DNA of 64,000 nt from Lewinellaceae bacterium (GTDB lineage: Bacteria > Bacteroidota > Bacteroidia > Chitinophagales > Saprospiraceae): assembly GCA_020636375.1 (NCBI GenBank), contig JACJXZ010000002.1, positions 496,001 to 560,000 on the forward strand. The letters run 5' to 3'. Below, one piece after another: positions 54,093-63,016 of the stretch. The position numbers were made by a program, and so were the translations under genes. Numbering within the stretch: the stretch's first letter is position 1; each line of letters starts with the position of its first letter. A model generated the notes under the pieces. It was not told the DNA's origin, ran no database searches, and saw only the letters and a program-made list of their open reading frames with translations.

Positions 54093-54361
54093 TCTCGTTT
54101 TGGCGCTTGGTAAATGGATAAATCTTCTTAGGGACACCCAACGCGGATTAAGTCACCGGCCGGCGGCGACTTTTTCTAAAAAAGACGGAATGGCTTGTAC
54201 AGTGCCCGGATGTGGAAAGGATGATAAATACGGTCTTCTCCGATGACCAATATCATTGAGGGGCAGGAAGGAAAAGTGTAATATTTATATGGCTTAAACC
54301 GCCCTGCCCCCGGGCAATGAACGGCGGACGGGCCATATTCCTTTATCCAAAAGCACGGATC

Positions 54362-54811
54362 ATGAAAGCAGGAAACAGCTATTCGGTTTGGATTAAGGTG
54401 CTGGGCGGCGTGATCGCCTTACCGTTACTGCTCGTCCTGAACACCTCTTTTCAAAGTGCCCCCTCTTCTGACGGCTATACCGAAAAAGCCTTCAAGTTGG
54501 ATAATTTCGCCAAGGAAGTCGTAGAACTGGAGGTAACACAGCCAGGGAATATCATCGCCACTGCCGAGTGGCACCCCGGGAAGGCAGAGCTGGCGCTGAT
54601 CCTTTTTGGCCCCGGGCAGATGAACTACTACCGGCGGAGCGACGGTGGCAGCCCTCTGGAATTGAAGTATGCCGTCAAGGAAGTCGACAATGCCGAAGGT
54701 AGCGCCTGGCGGGTGAAGCTGGTTAATCAATCGGGTGAGGCGGTAGAGGGGGTGCTGCGCATCAGCTATCCTGAGGCCAGCCCGGTTGGCGAAGCCGAAG
54801 CCCTTCAGTGA
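54362..54811 (+). CDS. Secreted protein with a small beta domain, unknown function
   Basis: A 149-residue exported protein. The signal or anchor helix is WIKVLGGVIALPLLLVLN. The rest is beta-rich (VVELEVTQPGNIIATAEWHP, ELALILFGPGQ, RVKLVNQSGEAVEGVLRISY), resembling a bacterial pre-peptidase C-terminal domain. Start ATG at 54362; a longer frame from 54317 has no signal at its start. Stands alone, convergent with the baeRF gene. Confidence 0.65.
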   Translation: MKAGNSYSVWIKVLGGVIALPLLLVLNTSFQSAPSSDGYTEKAFKLDNFAKEVVELEVTQPGNIIATAEWHPGKAELALILFGPGQMNYYRRSDGGSPLELKYAVKEVDNAEGSAWRVKLVNQSGEAVEGVLRISYPEASPVGEAEALQ

Positions 54812-54833
54812 GTCTGATACTGCCCCCGGCAGG

Positions 54834-55991
54834 TCAGTATCGGTATATGGCATTGAGGTTAGCGGTAGGGACAGGCATTTCCGATCGCTCCAGGAGGTGT
54901 ACCCTGCCCCCCTGCAGATAGGTTTGCACCGCTGCCATGCCGAGCAGTTCCCGGCTGTCGGGGCGGCGTTCTTCGTGAATGACTATCGCGTTCCTTTGCT
55001 CGTCGAAGAGGCCGTAAGTATGGTATTCCTTATTGACGTACAATACTTCTACTCTTCCATTGATTGCCGCCGGGACGATGTCGTGGATATGGGCCGATGC
55101 TCTTTCCAGGGCCATCGCTTCCTGAAAGCCCATCTTGTCCTTTTCCTGTTCTTTCCCGTAGTAGGGGCCGATGATCTCCCAGGCTTTTTCATGCAACGCT
55201 GCCGGGCCCTGCCCTTCCGGGTTGCCGCTGACGTTCTCGTCCAGTAAGTTGGGGTAAGTGTTCACTTCCTTGTAAATGGGCAGCAGGTAATCGACACAAG
55301 CGAGCACCATGGGCGGGGTTTCATCGTACAGCATCTTCATCAACCCGTCATTGATCTCTTTGAAGTATTTCCTGAGGTCTTCTATCCGGTCGTCTTTCCC
55401 GTAAGCCTGGCCGTGGAATACGGCCTCCCGGCTTCCTTGCTTACCGCGCCGGCTGCCTTGCCCGCTGTGGTGCTGGAGATATTCCTTCACATCCGACATC
55501 TCAAATAGCTCTTCCATATTTACCGGCACGAGGTCGTCAATTGTTACCGGGGTGATGCTGTGCTGGCGCCCTTCGAAAAACCTGATCTCATTCTGGCTCA
55601 GGGCGAGCAGGAAAAACCGGCTCCGGCCGGTCAGCACCGGAAGCACGGGCCGCAGGTAAAAGCGGCGCCCCGTATAAACATAGGGCGTAAAGTTTACCGG
55701 CAATGTTTCGTGGTGAAAATAATTTTCATCGATAAAAAGGCACAGGCCGTCGGAGAGATCGGAGAAAAACCGCTCGTTTTCCAGCAGTTGGTAGGCGCTC
55801 CGCAGGTAGGAACGGGCGCCTTCCTTGTTCATGCCCCGCTCTTCCAGTTGCCGGGCCGCCTCTTTGAGCGCGTTCTTCAGCCGCAGCCGGTCTTCCTGAG
55901 CGTGGTTGGCCCTGTAGGTAGGTACGAAGATGGAGACGAGATGGCTTCCATCCCGTTCGAACAGTTCTTTAAATTTCTTTTCGTTTAACAT
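54834..55991 (-). CDS. baeRF-family protein (release-factor-like)
   Basis: A 385-residue protein of the bacterial archaeo-eukaryotic release factor (baeRF) family. The N-terminus SHLVSIFVPTYRANHAQEDR and FFLLALSQNEIRFFEG are family-like, and the C-terminal part contains the HIHDIVPAAINGRVEVLYVN region of the eRF1-like middle domain. A Gly/Arg/Gln-rich insert lies at about 180-195. baeRFs are thought to act on stalled ribosomes, but the role here is inferred. Confidence 0.8.
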   Translation of the reverse strand: MLNEKKFKELFERDGSHLVSIFVPTYRANHAQEDRLRLKNALKEAARQLEERGMNKEGARSYLRSAYQLLENERFFSDLSDGLCLFIDENYFHHETLPVNFTPYVYTGRRFYLRPVLPVLTGRSRFFLLALSQNEIRFFEGRQHSITPVTIDDLVPVNMEELFEMSDVKEYLQHHSGQGSRRGKQGSREAVFHGQAYGKDDRIEDLRKYFKEINDGLMKMLYDETPPMVLACVDYLLPIYKEVNTYPNLLDENVSGNPEGQGPAALHEKAWEIIGPYYGKEQEKDKMGFQEAMALERASAHIHDIVPAAINGRVEVLYVNKEYHTYGLFDEQRNAIVIHEERRPDSRELLGMAAVQTYLQGGRVHLLERSEMPVPTANLNAIYRY

Positions 55992-56300
55992 ATGGTCCGC
56001 AATTTATGTATCTGGTTTTCAGTCTATAAACAGTCAAAAAATCTCCGGTGTTCGCGAGCCGGGGCCTCCATAGGGCTGAACCCGAAGCTCCCGCAAGCTG
56101 TTTTAGGAATGTATCTGTACTCCGCTCTCACTGCTAAAGAAAAATTTCACGCCCATGGAAGCCATCGCTCACCGGAAAAAGCGCAAGAAAAAGTATACAG
56201 TCAACTGGTTGAAAAGCATCCGCCGGAAGCGGAACCTGAAGGTTTTATATCAAAAGCAGCGGCGGAGGGCCGCCAGGCCGGATAAGAGCTGAGGCATCCT
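55992..56300. other. Gap with a possible small basic gene
   Basis: 309 bases between the baeRF start and the next minus-strand gene. On the plus strand 56155-56292 is an open frame for a 45-residue, very basic peptide (listed separately). Nothing else is recognised. Confidence 0.5.
56155..56292 (+). CDS. Possible small basic protein (45 aa)
   Basis: ATG at 56155 opens a 45-codon frame rich in Lys and Arg (MEAIAHRKKRKKKYTVNWLK and KQRRRAARPD), ending TGA at 56290. The composition would suit a nucleic-acid-binding peptide. No ribosome site is visible and another frame covers the same bases, so it may be chance. Confidence 0.25.
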   Translation: MEAIAHRKKRKKKYTVNWLKSIRRKRNLKVLYQKQRRRAARPDKS

Positions 56301-56600
56301 TTAGGTGTATTTCCGCCGCCGCCGGGCAACAACCAGCCCGATAACCAGGATTAAAAGGATTAATCCGACCCAAAGGAAGGGCGCCTGATAGTACAACACC
56401 GCCGGCTCGATATAAACCTGATCGCCGAAACGGAGCCCTAACCCAACCTGCAGGCCGGCGGCACCGTCAATTTCTTTGTCGGCATACCCTTCGTCGTACC
56501 TGGAAAAGTTTACCCCTGCAACCGGGTGGATGCGCATCTGCGCCCAACTCAGGCTCAATACAGTGAAAAGGGCAATTGCGGTGGTGATCAGCTTTTTCAT
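56301..56600 (-). CDS. Short exported protein: truncated porin-like barrel joined to a membrane helix
   Basis: A 99-residue protein with signal MKKLITTAIALFTVLSLSWA. Residues 21-70 read as the start of a PorT/outer-membrane beta-barrel protein (GVNFSRYDEGYADKE, GLQVGLGLRFGDQVYIEPAV). Instead of further strands it ends in one membrane helix (LWVGLILLILVIGLVVA) and a basic tail (RRRRKYT). Full barrels are about 200 residues. It may be a truncated or fused gene. Function unknown. Confidence 0.6.
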   Translation of the reverse strand: MKKLITTAIALFTVLSLSWAQMRIHPVAGVNFSRYDEGYADKEIDGAAGLQVGLGLRFGDQVYIEPAVLYYQAPFLWVGLILLILVIGLVVARRRRKYT

Positions 56601-56668
56601 AATGATTTATTTTTATATTTTTTCGTTTGTCATTTAACAGGTTAAGCACACTCCGTGTTCGATGGGGC

Positions 56669-56725
56669 GCGATTCCTTTTTGTACCCCTTGCTCGGTCTT
56701 AGGCTGTAGGTTTTAGGGGCAACCC
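56669..56725. repeat. Dispersed intergenic repeat, copy B
   Basis: Inverted relative to copy A (41246-41309). It lies within the 334-base gap 56601-56934, which is otherwise made of CCTAA/CCTAAAACC-type degenerate repeats and has no recognised gene. Confidence 0.8.
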
Positions 56726-56934
56726 AGGCCTAACCGGGCACTCAACAGGCACCTAACGCCCAAAACCTAATGCCTAAATCCTCCCAACACCGGAGGGGGC
56801 ACAATTTAGCATCGCGCCCGTTCGATGTTCGATGGCCCTTTCACGTAAAGCGAAAAAAGTAGTACAGGGCTTGCTGAATCCGGGCGGGCAGATGCAGTGA
56901 ACATCCACAAACGGGGGGTGTTAGAAATGCAGTT

Positions 56935-57195
56935 ATGAACGTCGAATTCCAGCATGTTTCCTCTCAGCACATCAGGGACTGTTTCATGAAAGCCATCCGG
57001 GGCTTCCCGGAGTTGCAACGGCACAGGCTCATCGTCCGGCAGCAACCGATGCGCGTAACGACCATGCAGGCTCAGCCGGTATTGAACCAGGCTTTTTCCC
57101 GGAAGGAAGAACAGTATTACATGTCGGCGGATGAGGTAGCCCTCATGGTCCAAAAGCAGGAAAAGGAGCGCCTGCGGATGGACCGGCTTCTCTGA
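56935..57195 (+). CDS. Hypothetical protein (86 aa)
   Basis: A short frame, MNVEFQHVSSQHIRDCFMKA to KEKERLRMDRLL, with mixed helix and strand character, no signal peptide and no known motif. Composition is ordinary for a coding region. It is convergent with GH3. It could be a real small protein or the N-terminal remnant of a longer one. Confidence 0.45.
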   Translation: MNVEFQHVSSQHIRDCFMKAIRGFPELQRHRLIVRQQPMRVTTMQAQPVLNQAFSRKEEQYYMSADEVALMVQKQEKERLRMDRLL

Positions 57196-57239
57196 AGGCC
57201 AGAGGGTATGCCGGGGGCCTTCGTACGCATAAGGCCAGG

Positions 57240-58769
57240 TTAAACCTTTAGCCCTGCGAAACCCAGGAAGCCCCTCATTTTTTCTTCGGACATCACTTTG
57301 GGCACCTTCATCTGCCCGCCTTTCTTTTTGTTGGATTCCAGCCAGCGATAGAAAACCCCGGAGGGCAGGGTTCTGAGCTTTACCTCCCGGAGCGCTTTCC
57401 GGCGCGCCACGCCGTAGTTTTTATTCAGGTCCCGGAGGGTGGCGTCCAGATATTCCAGGGCGGCTGTTTCGTCGGCTTCTCCATCGGCCCCGATCACCCA
57501 CTGATGGTAAAAATCTCCGTTATCATCTTTCATGGCGGCGACGGCGAATTCGTTGATGTCCGTATCCAGATATTTGCTCAGCTGCTTAATGGCGGCATTC
57601 ATTTTTTCTTCAGACAACTGGGACCCCACCACATTGAGAAAATACCGGGTCCGGCCAGTAATCACGATTTCCATTTCATCGAGGTTGGTGAACTTTATGG
57701 TATCGCCGATCATATAGCGCCAGGTGCCGGCGGGGGTGGAGACGAGCAGGGCGTAGTCCTGTCCTTCTTTGACGTCGTTGATGGCCAGCACTTCGGGGTC
57801 GGGAAGCAGGTCGCCCTGCGGGCTAAAGCCCCGTTCGTCGAAGGGGATGAACTCGTAGAAGATGCCGTGTTCCAGGGCGAGTTTCATGGCGAGGGTTCCC
57901 GGGCGGGCATTGTAGGCGAAAAAGCCTTCCGAAGCGAGGTAGGTATCCATGTAGATGAGGGGGCGCCCCAGGAGTTTTTCCAGGCTCTGGCGGTAGGGTT
58001 CGAAAGCGATGCCGCCGGACACGTAGATGCTCAGGGACGGCCAGAGCTGGTGGATGTTGTCGAGGCCGTGGTATTCGACGATGGTTTTCAACATCATCTG
58101 CACCCAGGAAGGGATGCCGGCGATGGCGCCGACGTCCCAGCCCGGCGCCTGTCGGGCAATGGCTGCCACGCGCTCGTCCCAGTCTTCGATGCGGGCGATA
58201 TCCAGGCCGGGTTTATAGAAGCCGCTGAACCATCCCGGAATATTGTTGGCGCTGATGCCGCTGATCTCTCCCTCCAGGTGGCCGTTGGGATGGCGTTGCA
58301 GCCGGGCGGAACTGCTCAGCATGAGGATATCTTTCTCGAACAGGCCGGGCGGCAGGTCGTAACGGGCCAGGCTTTCCGCCTGCGACAGGCCGACGGAACG
58401 GATAGACTCCAGCATTTCCCTGGTTACCGGAATGCGTTTGCTTTCCCGGCCCGTCGTGCCGGAGCTGAGCGCGAAGTACTCCGGCTTTCCCGGCCAGGTG
58501 ATGTCCGGAGCTTCTTGCTGCTGCTTCCACCAGCGGCGGTTCATGTCGCCGTACTCAAAAATGGGGACGGACGCCTGGAAGGCACCCACCGGGTCGGCTG
58601 CCCGGAGCAATTCCCCGAACTGGTAGTACAGCCCGAAGGAGGTGGATGAAGCTTTGGACAATAATGCCTGCAGTTGTTCTGCCTGTAGCTTGCGAGGGTC
58701 TTTCTGGTCGGCCGCCAGGGTGTGTTTAAGGCCTATCGCCGACTTTACAATACTTCCGAGTATAGCCAT
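57240..58769 (-). CDS. GH3-family acyl-acid-amido synthetase-like protein
   Basis: A 509-residue member of the GH3 family of the adenylate-forming superfamily, known from plants as acyl-acid-amido synthetases and widespread in Bacteroidota. The ATP/phosphate loop is SSGTTGRESKRIP (about 107-119). The adenylate-binding block is MIGDTIKFTNLDEMEIVITG with VVGSQLSEEKMNAAI after it. The bacterial substrate is unknown. Confidence 0.9.
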   Translation of the reverse strand: MAILGSIVKSAIGLKHTLAADQKDPRKLQAEQLQALLSKASSTSFGLYYQFGELLRAADPVGAFQASVPIFEYGDMNRRWWKQQQEAPDITWPGKPEYFALSSGTTGRESKRIPVTREMLESIRSVGLSQAESLARYDLPPGLFEKDILMLSSSARLQRHPNGHLEGEISGISANNIPGWFSGFYKPGLDIARIEDWDERVAAIARQAPGWDVGAIAGIPSWVQMMLKTIVEYHGLDNIHQLWPSLSIYVSGGIAFEPYRQSLEKLLGRPLIYMDTYLASEGFFAYNARPGTLAMKLALEHGIFYEFIPFDERGFSPQGDLLPDPEVLAINDVKEGQDYALLVSTPAGTWRYMIGDTIKFTNLDEMEIVITGRTRYFLNVVGSQLSEEKMNAAIKQLSKYLDTDINEFAVAAMKDDNGDFYHQWVIGADGEADETAALEYLDATLRDLNKNYGVARRKALREVKLRTLPSGVFYRWLESNKKKGGQMKVPKVMSEEKMRGFLGFAGLKV

Positions 58770-59217
58770 TCAATGAGGAGGATTGGTTCTTTTCCGGAAC
58801 GGGCGGCTGCCGCCGCATGTTCGGCAAAAAAATGCGGATTTTCTTCGGGACGGCCAAAACATTATGCCCGTACGGCCGTATAACCCCAAAAAACCCGCGA
58901 ACGCCGCCCTGCCATTGACCACGACAAAGGGGCTGCGGGTTTGTCCGGCTGGCCGTGCCGGTTGTTGCGGCGGTGGCCCGGGAAGGATTCACCATTTGTC
59001 AAACAGATGCGGAAAAAGGATTACTCAACCTCCTTCGGAAATGAAAAATATACCGGAAAAAATAACGGCCCGGAAAATACGGCGAAATCCAGAGGCGTTG
59101 AAAAAAAATAGCCTTAAAGGGATGTTAACACTTCAGAGACAGCAAGCATTTAAAAGCCGAAATCCATAAATTTGCTGCAGAACGGGAATTAATAATCTGA
59201 AAAAGTTAAATGCCTGG
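58770..59217. other. Divergent gap upstream of GH3
   Basis: 448 bases between GH3 (minus) and the small membrane protein (plus). TAAATTTG (59167-59174) fits the -7 consensus for the plus-strand gene. No gene or strong dyad is seen. Confidence 0.5.
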
Positions 59218-59628
59218 ATGAAAAATTTTTTCCTCAATCGCCAGATTCGCCGCATCGAAAAGGAAGCCAACAACGACTTTCTTCAGATTCTGTCTTTTGG
59301 CGCCCGTTGTTATCCAACAAAAGAATTGCACCAACTGCTGCATGACCTCGACCAGGAAGCGCAGCGCCATGCCTACTTCCGCCGCATCCTGTTTATGGTC
59401 GGCGGGACGACCACCCTCTGGATCGCCCTTTGTTTCCTCTTTCAAAGCCTGAATTTCGGCGTGGGCATCTACCTCACTCTCGGCATGATCCCCGCTTCTA
59501 TCCTCGCCTTTTCCGTCGGCTCCATTTATGTCAACCAAAAGTTCCGCTCTATCCGGGAAGCCGGGCGGATCGAAAAAATCATCGTCGAAGAGCTGGAGCG
59601 CCGTAAAAAGGATGCGTCTATCTTCTGA
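59218..59628 (+). CDS. Small membrane protein of unknown function
   Basis: A 136-residue protein with two membrane helices at about 60-105 (RRILFMVGGTTTLWIALCFL and IYLTLGMIPASILAFSVG), a charged N-terminal helix (RRIEKEANNDFLQIL) and a basic C-terminal tail (EELERRKKDASIF). It precedes the sigma-54 activator gene by about 150 bases on the same strand. Function unknown. Confidence 0.7.
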   Translation: MKNFFLNRQIRRIEKEANNDFLQILSFGARCYPTKELHQLLHDLDQEAQRHAYFRRILFMVGGTTTLWIALCFLFQSLNFGVGIYLTLGMIPASILAFSVGSIYVNQKFRSIREAGRIEKIIVEELERRKKDASIF

Positions 59629-59778
59629 CTGCGCGTAATGGTTCGAAATGGGCTTTACAGCTTCAAGATTTCATACCCGCCAGGAAGGGATTTACCCCCT
59701 TCTTCAAAACTGTTTTCGTATCTTATTGTTTGGTTTTTGCACACTCCTGGTCTCAAAAGCAACTGCAACCGCACAACT

Positions 59779-61608
59779 ATGGATATTCCTCCCCAACAAC
59801 TTCCCGGCATCAAAGCACCGGAACTACAGGCGCTGCCTGCTTATCAGAAAATCCTTGAGTCCAATGGCTTAGGCGTCCTGGTCCTGGATGAGCAAGGGTA
59901 CATCCGGGCCGCCTCCCCCCTGATAGCCGGCACCCTGGGCACCGAACCGGAAGTACTGCTCACTAAACGCATCTTCGATATCGAGCCGCACCTGAGCCTC
60001 ATCGGCTGGAAGAAAATATGGAAAACCATCCGGAAGAAGGGGCTGCACTCCTGGGAAACAGAACACATGGCCCGGGGAGAGGCGCTGCTGCCGGTCCGCC
60101 TGCAGGCCGTCCTGATCCGGGAAGAAGAGCAAAGCTATTGCCTGGCCAGCGTAGAAAACCTCCTGGAAACCGGCAGCCCTGAAAATGAAAACCTTACGAA
60201 AAACGAAAGCCTCTACCTGACGAAATTCACCCTGGACCATGCCCGGGAAATGATCTTCTGGGAAAAGGCCGACGGATCTTTCTCTTACGCCAATATTACC
60301 GCCGCCAAAAAGCTGGGGTATTCCAGGACGGAATTGCTCAAGCTCAGGGCCCAGGACATCGTTCACGGCTATTCCAACCAGGAACGGAATGACGCCTGGC
60401 AAACCCTGCGCCAGGAAGGAGAGGCCGAAACCGAGATCACCCTCCAGGCAAAAGACGGCAGCCTCATCCCTGTTTATTGTTCCATGAATTTCATTCGCTT
60501 TAAAGGGCAGGAGATCAATTGCATTTTCGCCCGGGACTGGCGGCGGAAAAAACAACAGGAAGAGCGGTTGAACTTTGCCCTCCAAAAAGTCCGGGAACTA
60601 TCGGAACGGCTGCGGGAGGAAAACAGCCTGCTCAAAGAGGAGATCAACATCAATTACAACTTCAACAATATTATCAGCCAGTCCGACAAATACAAAAAAA
60701 TCCTTCAACAGGTGGAGCAAGTGGCCGGGACGGACGCCACCGTGCTGATCGTCGGCGAAACCGGCACCGGGAAAGAACTGCTGGCCCGCGCCATCCACCG
60801 CCTCAGCAAAAGGGACGATGCGCCCCTGATCAAGGTAAACTGCGCCGGCCTGCCCAAAGACCTTATTGAAAGCGAGCTGTTCGGGCACGAGAAAGGGGCG
60901 TTTACCGGGGCTTACCAGCAAAAAAAAGGGCGCTTCGAACTCGCCCACAAAGGGACCATTTTCCTGGATGAGATCGGAGAGCTGCCCCTCGGCCTGCAAT
61001 CCAAGCTCCTCCGCGTCCTCCAGGAAGGAGAATTCGAAAGGGTGGGCGGCACCAGGACCATCCGGGCCGACGTGCGCGTTATCGCCGCCACGAACCGCGA
61101 CCTGGAACAAATGGCCGACGAAGGGCAGTTCCGGCAGGACCTGTTCTACCGGCTCAATGTGTTCCCCATTCGCAATATGCCGCTGCGGGAGCGCCGGGAA
61201 GATATCCCTCTCCTGGTCCGGCACTTTACCGAAAAATACAGCGACAAAGCCGGCAAACCGATAACCAACATCCCCAAAGCCGGCGTTGGCAGGCTCATGA
61301 AGTACGAATTCCCCGGCAACATCCGGGAACTGGAAAACATCATCGAAAGAGCCGTCATCCTCAGCTCCGGAAATACGCTCAACCTGGATGACAGCCTGCC
61401 GGAAAGCCGAAGGAAAAAAAGGGAGGGCAACAACTACTTCCAATCCTTCGAAGATATGCAGCGCGACCACATCGTCAAAGCGCTGGATCGCACCAACTGG
61501 CGGGTCACCGGCCCCAAAGGCGCCGCCCGCCTGCTGAAACTCAACGGCCGCACCCTGGCTTCCAAAATGCGCCGGCTCGGCATCCGCCGGGAGGATTTTG
61601 CGGGCTGA
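59779..61608 (+). CDS. Sigma-54-dependent transcriptional activator with two PAS-type sensor domains
   Basis: A 609-residue regulator. Two PAS-like domains occupy about 15-130 and 145-260 (NGLGVLVLDEQGYIRAASPL; MIFWEKADGSFSYANITAAK). A coiled linker follows, then an AAA+ domain with Walker A GETGTGKE (326-333), the sigma-54 contact loop GAFTGA (373-378), Walker B TIFLDEIGEL and an arginine finger region. The C-terminal Fis-type helix-turn-helix is KGAARLLKLNGRTLASKMRR. There is no receiver domain, so a ligand or redox cue rather than a kinase should control it. ATG at 59779 is chosen; upstream codons are unlike the family. Confidence 0.92.
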   Translation: MDIPPQQLPGIKAPELQALPAYQKILESNGLGVLVLDEQGYIRAASPLIAGTLGTEPEVLLTKRIFDIEPHLSLIGWKKIWKTIRKKGLHSWETEHMARGEALLPVRLQAVLIREEEQSYCLASVENLLETGSPENENLTKNESLYLTKFTLDHAREMIFWEKADGSFSYANITAAKKLGYSRTELLKLRAQDIVHGYSNQERNDAWQTLRQEGEAETEITLQAKDGSLIPVYCSMNFIRFKGQEINCIFARDWRRKKQQEERLNFALQKVRELSERLREENSLLKEEININYNFNNIISQSDKYKKILQQVEQVAGTDATVLIVGETGTGKELLARAIHRLSKRDDAPLIKVNCAGLPKDLIESELFGHEKGAFTGAYQQKKGRFELAHKGTIFLDEIGELPLGLQSKLLRVLQEGEFERVGGTRTIRADVRVIAATNRDLEQMADEGQFRQDLFYRLNVFPIRNMPLRERREDIPLLVRHFTEKYSDKAGKPITNIPKAGVGRLMKYEFPGNIRELENIIERAVILSSGNTLNLDDSLPESRRKKREGNNYFQSFEDMQRDHIVKALDRTNWRVTGPKGAARLLKLNGRTLASKMRRLGIRREDFAG

Positions 61609-61625
61609 GGGGGAAGGTTGAAGGG

Positions 61626-61655
61626 GTATATTGCTGTATGGTTATATTGCTATGC
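61626..61655. repeat. TATATTGCT repeats
   Basis: Two TATATTGCTRTATGG-type units in the 211-base gap between the activator and dps. They share the octamer theme seen at 41351-41430 and 51062-51096. Confidence 0.55.
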
Positions 61656-61819
61656 GAATCCTGGGCTAAATGGCCATAAAGCCTGGTAATTCAGGCGTGA
61701 TTTCGATGTGTTTTTTTCTCCCGACATTTCCTGCCAGCGGCCCCATGTCTCCGTGAACATCCCATCCTTCCCTTCCGTTCTATAACCGAGAATCTAAAAT
61801 TAAAAGCAGTAAACTGATT

Positions 61820-62308
61820 ATGAATTACTTAGGAATGAAGAGAAACGATGTGTCCAGGACCGTCAGCCAGCTCAACCTCTTATTGGCCAACTACCATGTC
61901 TATTACCAGAACCTCCGCAACTTTCACTGGAATGTCAGCGGCGAAAATTTCTTCGACCTGCACGACAAGTTTGAGGAGTTGTACAATGACGCCCGCGCAA
62001 AGATCGATGAGATCGCCGAACGCATCCTGACCCTGCGCCTGCGGCCTCTGAGCAAAATGTCGGACTACCTCAACACCGCAGCGGTCAATGAAGCCGACAG
62101 CTTCAGCAACGACCGCGAAATGGTGGACGTCATCCTGGAAAACCACAAGATCATCATTGAGAACATGCGCGAAGTGGTCCGGGCAGCCGACGAAGTCGGC
62201 GATGAAGGCACCATCGATATGATCGGCGGGTTCCTGAGCGGCCTGGAAAAGAAGAGCTGGATGCTGGACGCCTGGCGCGCCAAAGTGGAACAACCGACAA
62301 TGGTATAA
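61820..62308 (+). CDS. dps: Dps-family ferritin-like DNA-protection protein
   Basis: A 162-residue Dps/MrgA protein. The ferroxidase residues are in place: His36 in NFHWNVSG, His48 in DLHDKF and the Asp63/Glu67 pair in IDEIAERI. It should form a dodecamer that oxidises and stores iron with peroxide and shields DNA. A terminator directly follows. It sits after the sigma-54 activator but has its own 211-base upstream region. Confidence 0.93.
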   Translation: MNYLGMKRNDVSRTVSQLNLLLANYHVYYQNLRNFHWNVSGENFFDLHDKFEELYNDARAKIDEIAERILTLRLRPLSKMSDYLNTAAVNEADSFSNDREMVDVILENHKIIIENMREVVRAADEVGDEGTIDMIGGFLSGLEKKSWMLDAWRAKVEQPTMV

Positions 62309-62318
62309 AACAAATTAT

Positions 62319-62344
62319 AAGGGAAGCGGCTGCTTCCCTTTTTT
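62319..62344 (+). terminator. Intrinsic terminator of dps
   Basis: Stem AAGGGAAGC (62319-62327), loop GGCT and GCTTCCCTT (62332-62340), followed by a run of T (six in all). It starts 10 bases past the dps stop. Confidence 0.85.
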
Positions 62345-62372
62345 AAATAATAGAAAAGACAAGAAAGAAATC

Positions 62373-62708
62373 ATGAAACTTAACCGATATACCACTGTCG
62401 TCCATGCAGTAGAAGCGCTGAAAAAAAGGGGATATACGGAAGAATTCAAACTCAGCCCCGGGTCTGGTACAATGAACAACCTGAGGAGCGGAAAAAGTTA
62501 TCGCCCCGACGAAATGAAAATCATCGAATACCACCGTTTTGAAGGGATGTCCAACCCCAGCGATATGTCCATCGTATTTGCTATCGAACTCAATGATGGC
62601 AGCAAAGGAATCATCATTTCTTCCTATGGCATGTATGCCGATATGAGTTTGGTAGAATTCCTGGATAAGGTAAAGATAAAAGAACAGGCCGGCAGCCTGA
62701 ACGACTGA
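62373..62708 (+). CDS. Conserved small protein of unknown function
   Basis: A 111-residue soluble protein, MKLNRYTTVVHAVEALKKRG to KIKEQAGSLND. The segment YRPDEMKIIEYHRFEGMSNP followed by a beta-hairpin region (VFAIELNDGSKGIIISSYGM) is characteristic. As far as I recall, related Bacteroidota proteins are annotated as phosphoribosylpyrophosphate synthetase-like without evidence. It begins 28 bases after the dps terminator. Confidence 0.75.
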   Translation: MKLNRYTTVVHAVEALKKRGYTEEFKLSPGSGTMNNLRSGKSYRPDEMKIIEYHRFEGMSNPSDMSIVFAIELNDGSKGIIISSYGMYADMSLVEFLDKVKIKEQAGSLND

Positions 62709-63016
62709 TCCGGAAACGTCAGTTTCCAAATAAAAAACCAAACAACCTGAGGAGTAGCTGCATTTGTTTGCGACAGGTTCTGCGCATGTAGCCTTCCCCA
62801 CTGAGACTGAAGGGAAAATCTGCTCATAATTGTACAAAACCAATTGCCATTGAGTATTCTTGCCAGAATCAGGCGGGCAAAAGAAAAGGGGGAAAGAAAT
62901 GCATCTTTTCTTTCCCCCTTTTCTTTTGCCCGGCCCAGTGCATTGCTTGGCTAACTTGAAAAGGGTGTTTATATTCAGCTTGCGTTTACCGTTCACACAA
63001 AAATGCCTCAGGCAAC
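62709..63016. other. Gap before the AI-2E gene
   Basis: 308 bases with no gene. Its main content is the 25-bp perfect inverted repeat at 62875-62931 (separate entry). The AI-2E promoter should be after 62935. Confidence 0.55.
62875..62931. repeat. 25-bp perfect inverted repeat with 7-base loop
   Basis: The left arm 62875-62899 begins GGGCAAAAGAAAAGGGGG, and the right arm 62907-62931 is its exact reverse complement. The loop is TGCATCT. The arms are pure purine on one strand apart from one C. Neither side is followed by a T tract of terminator type. Confidence 0.95.
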
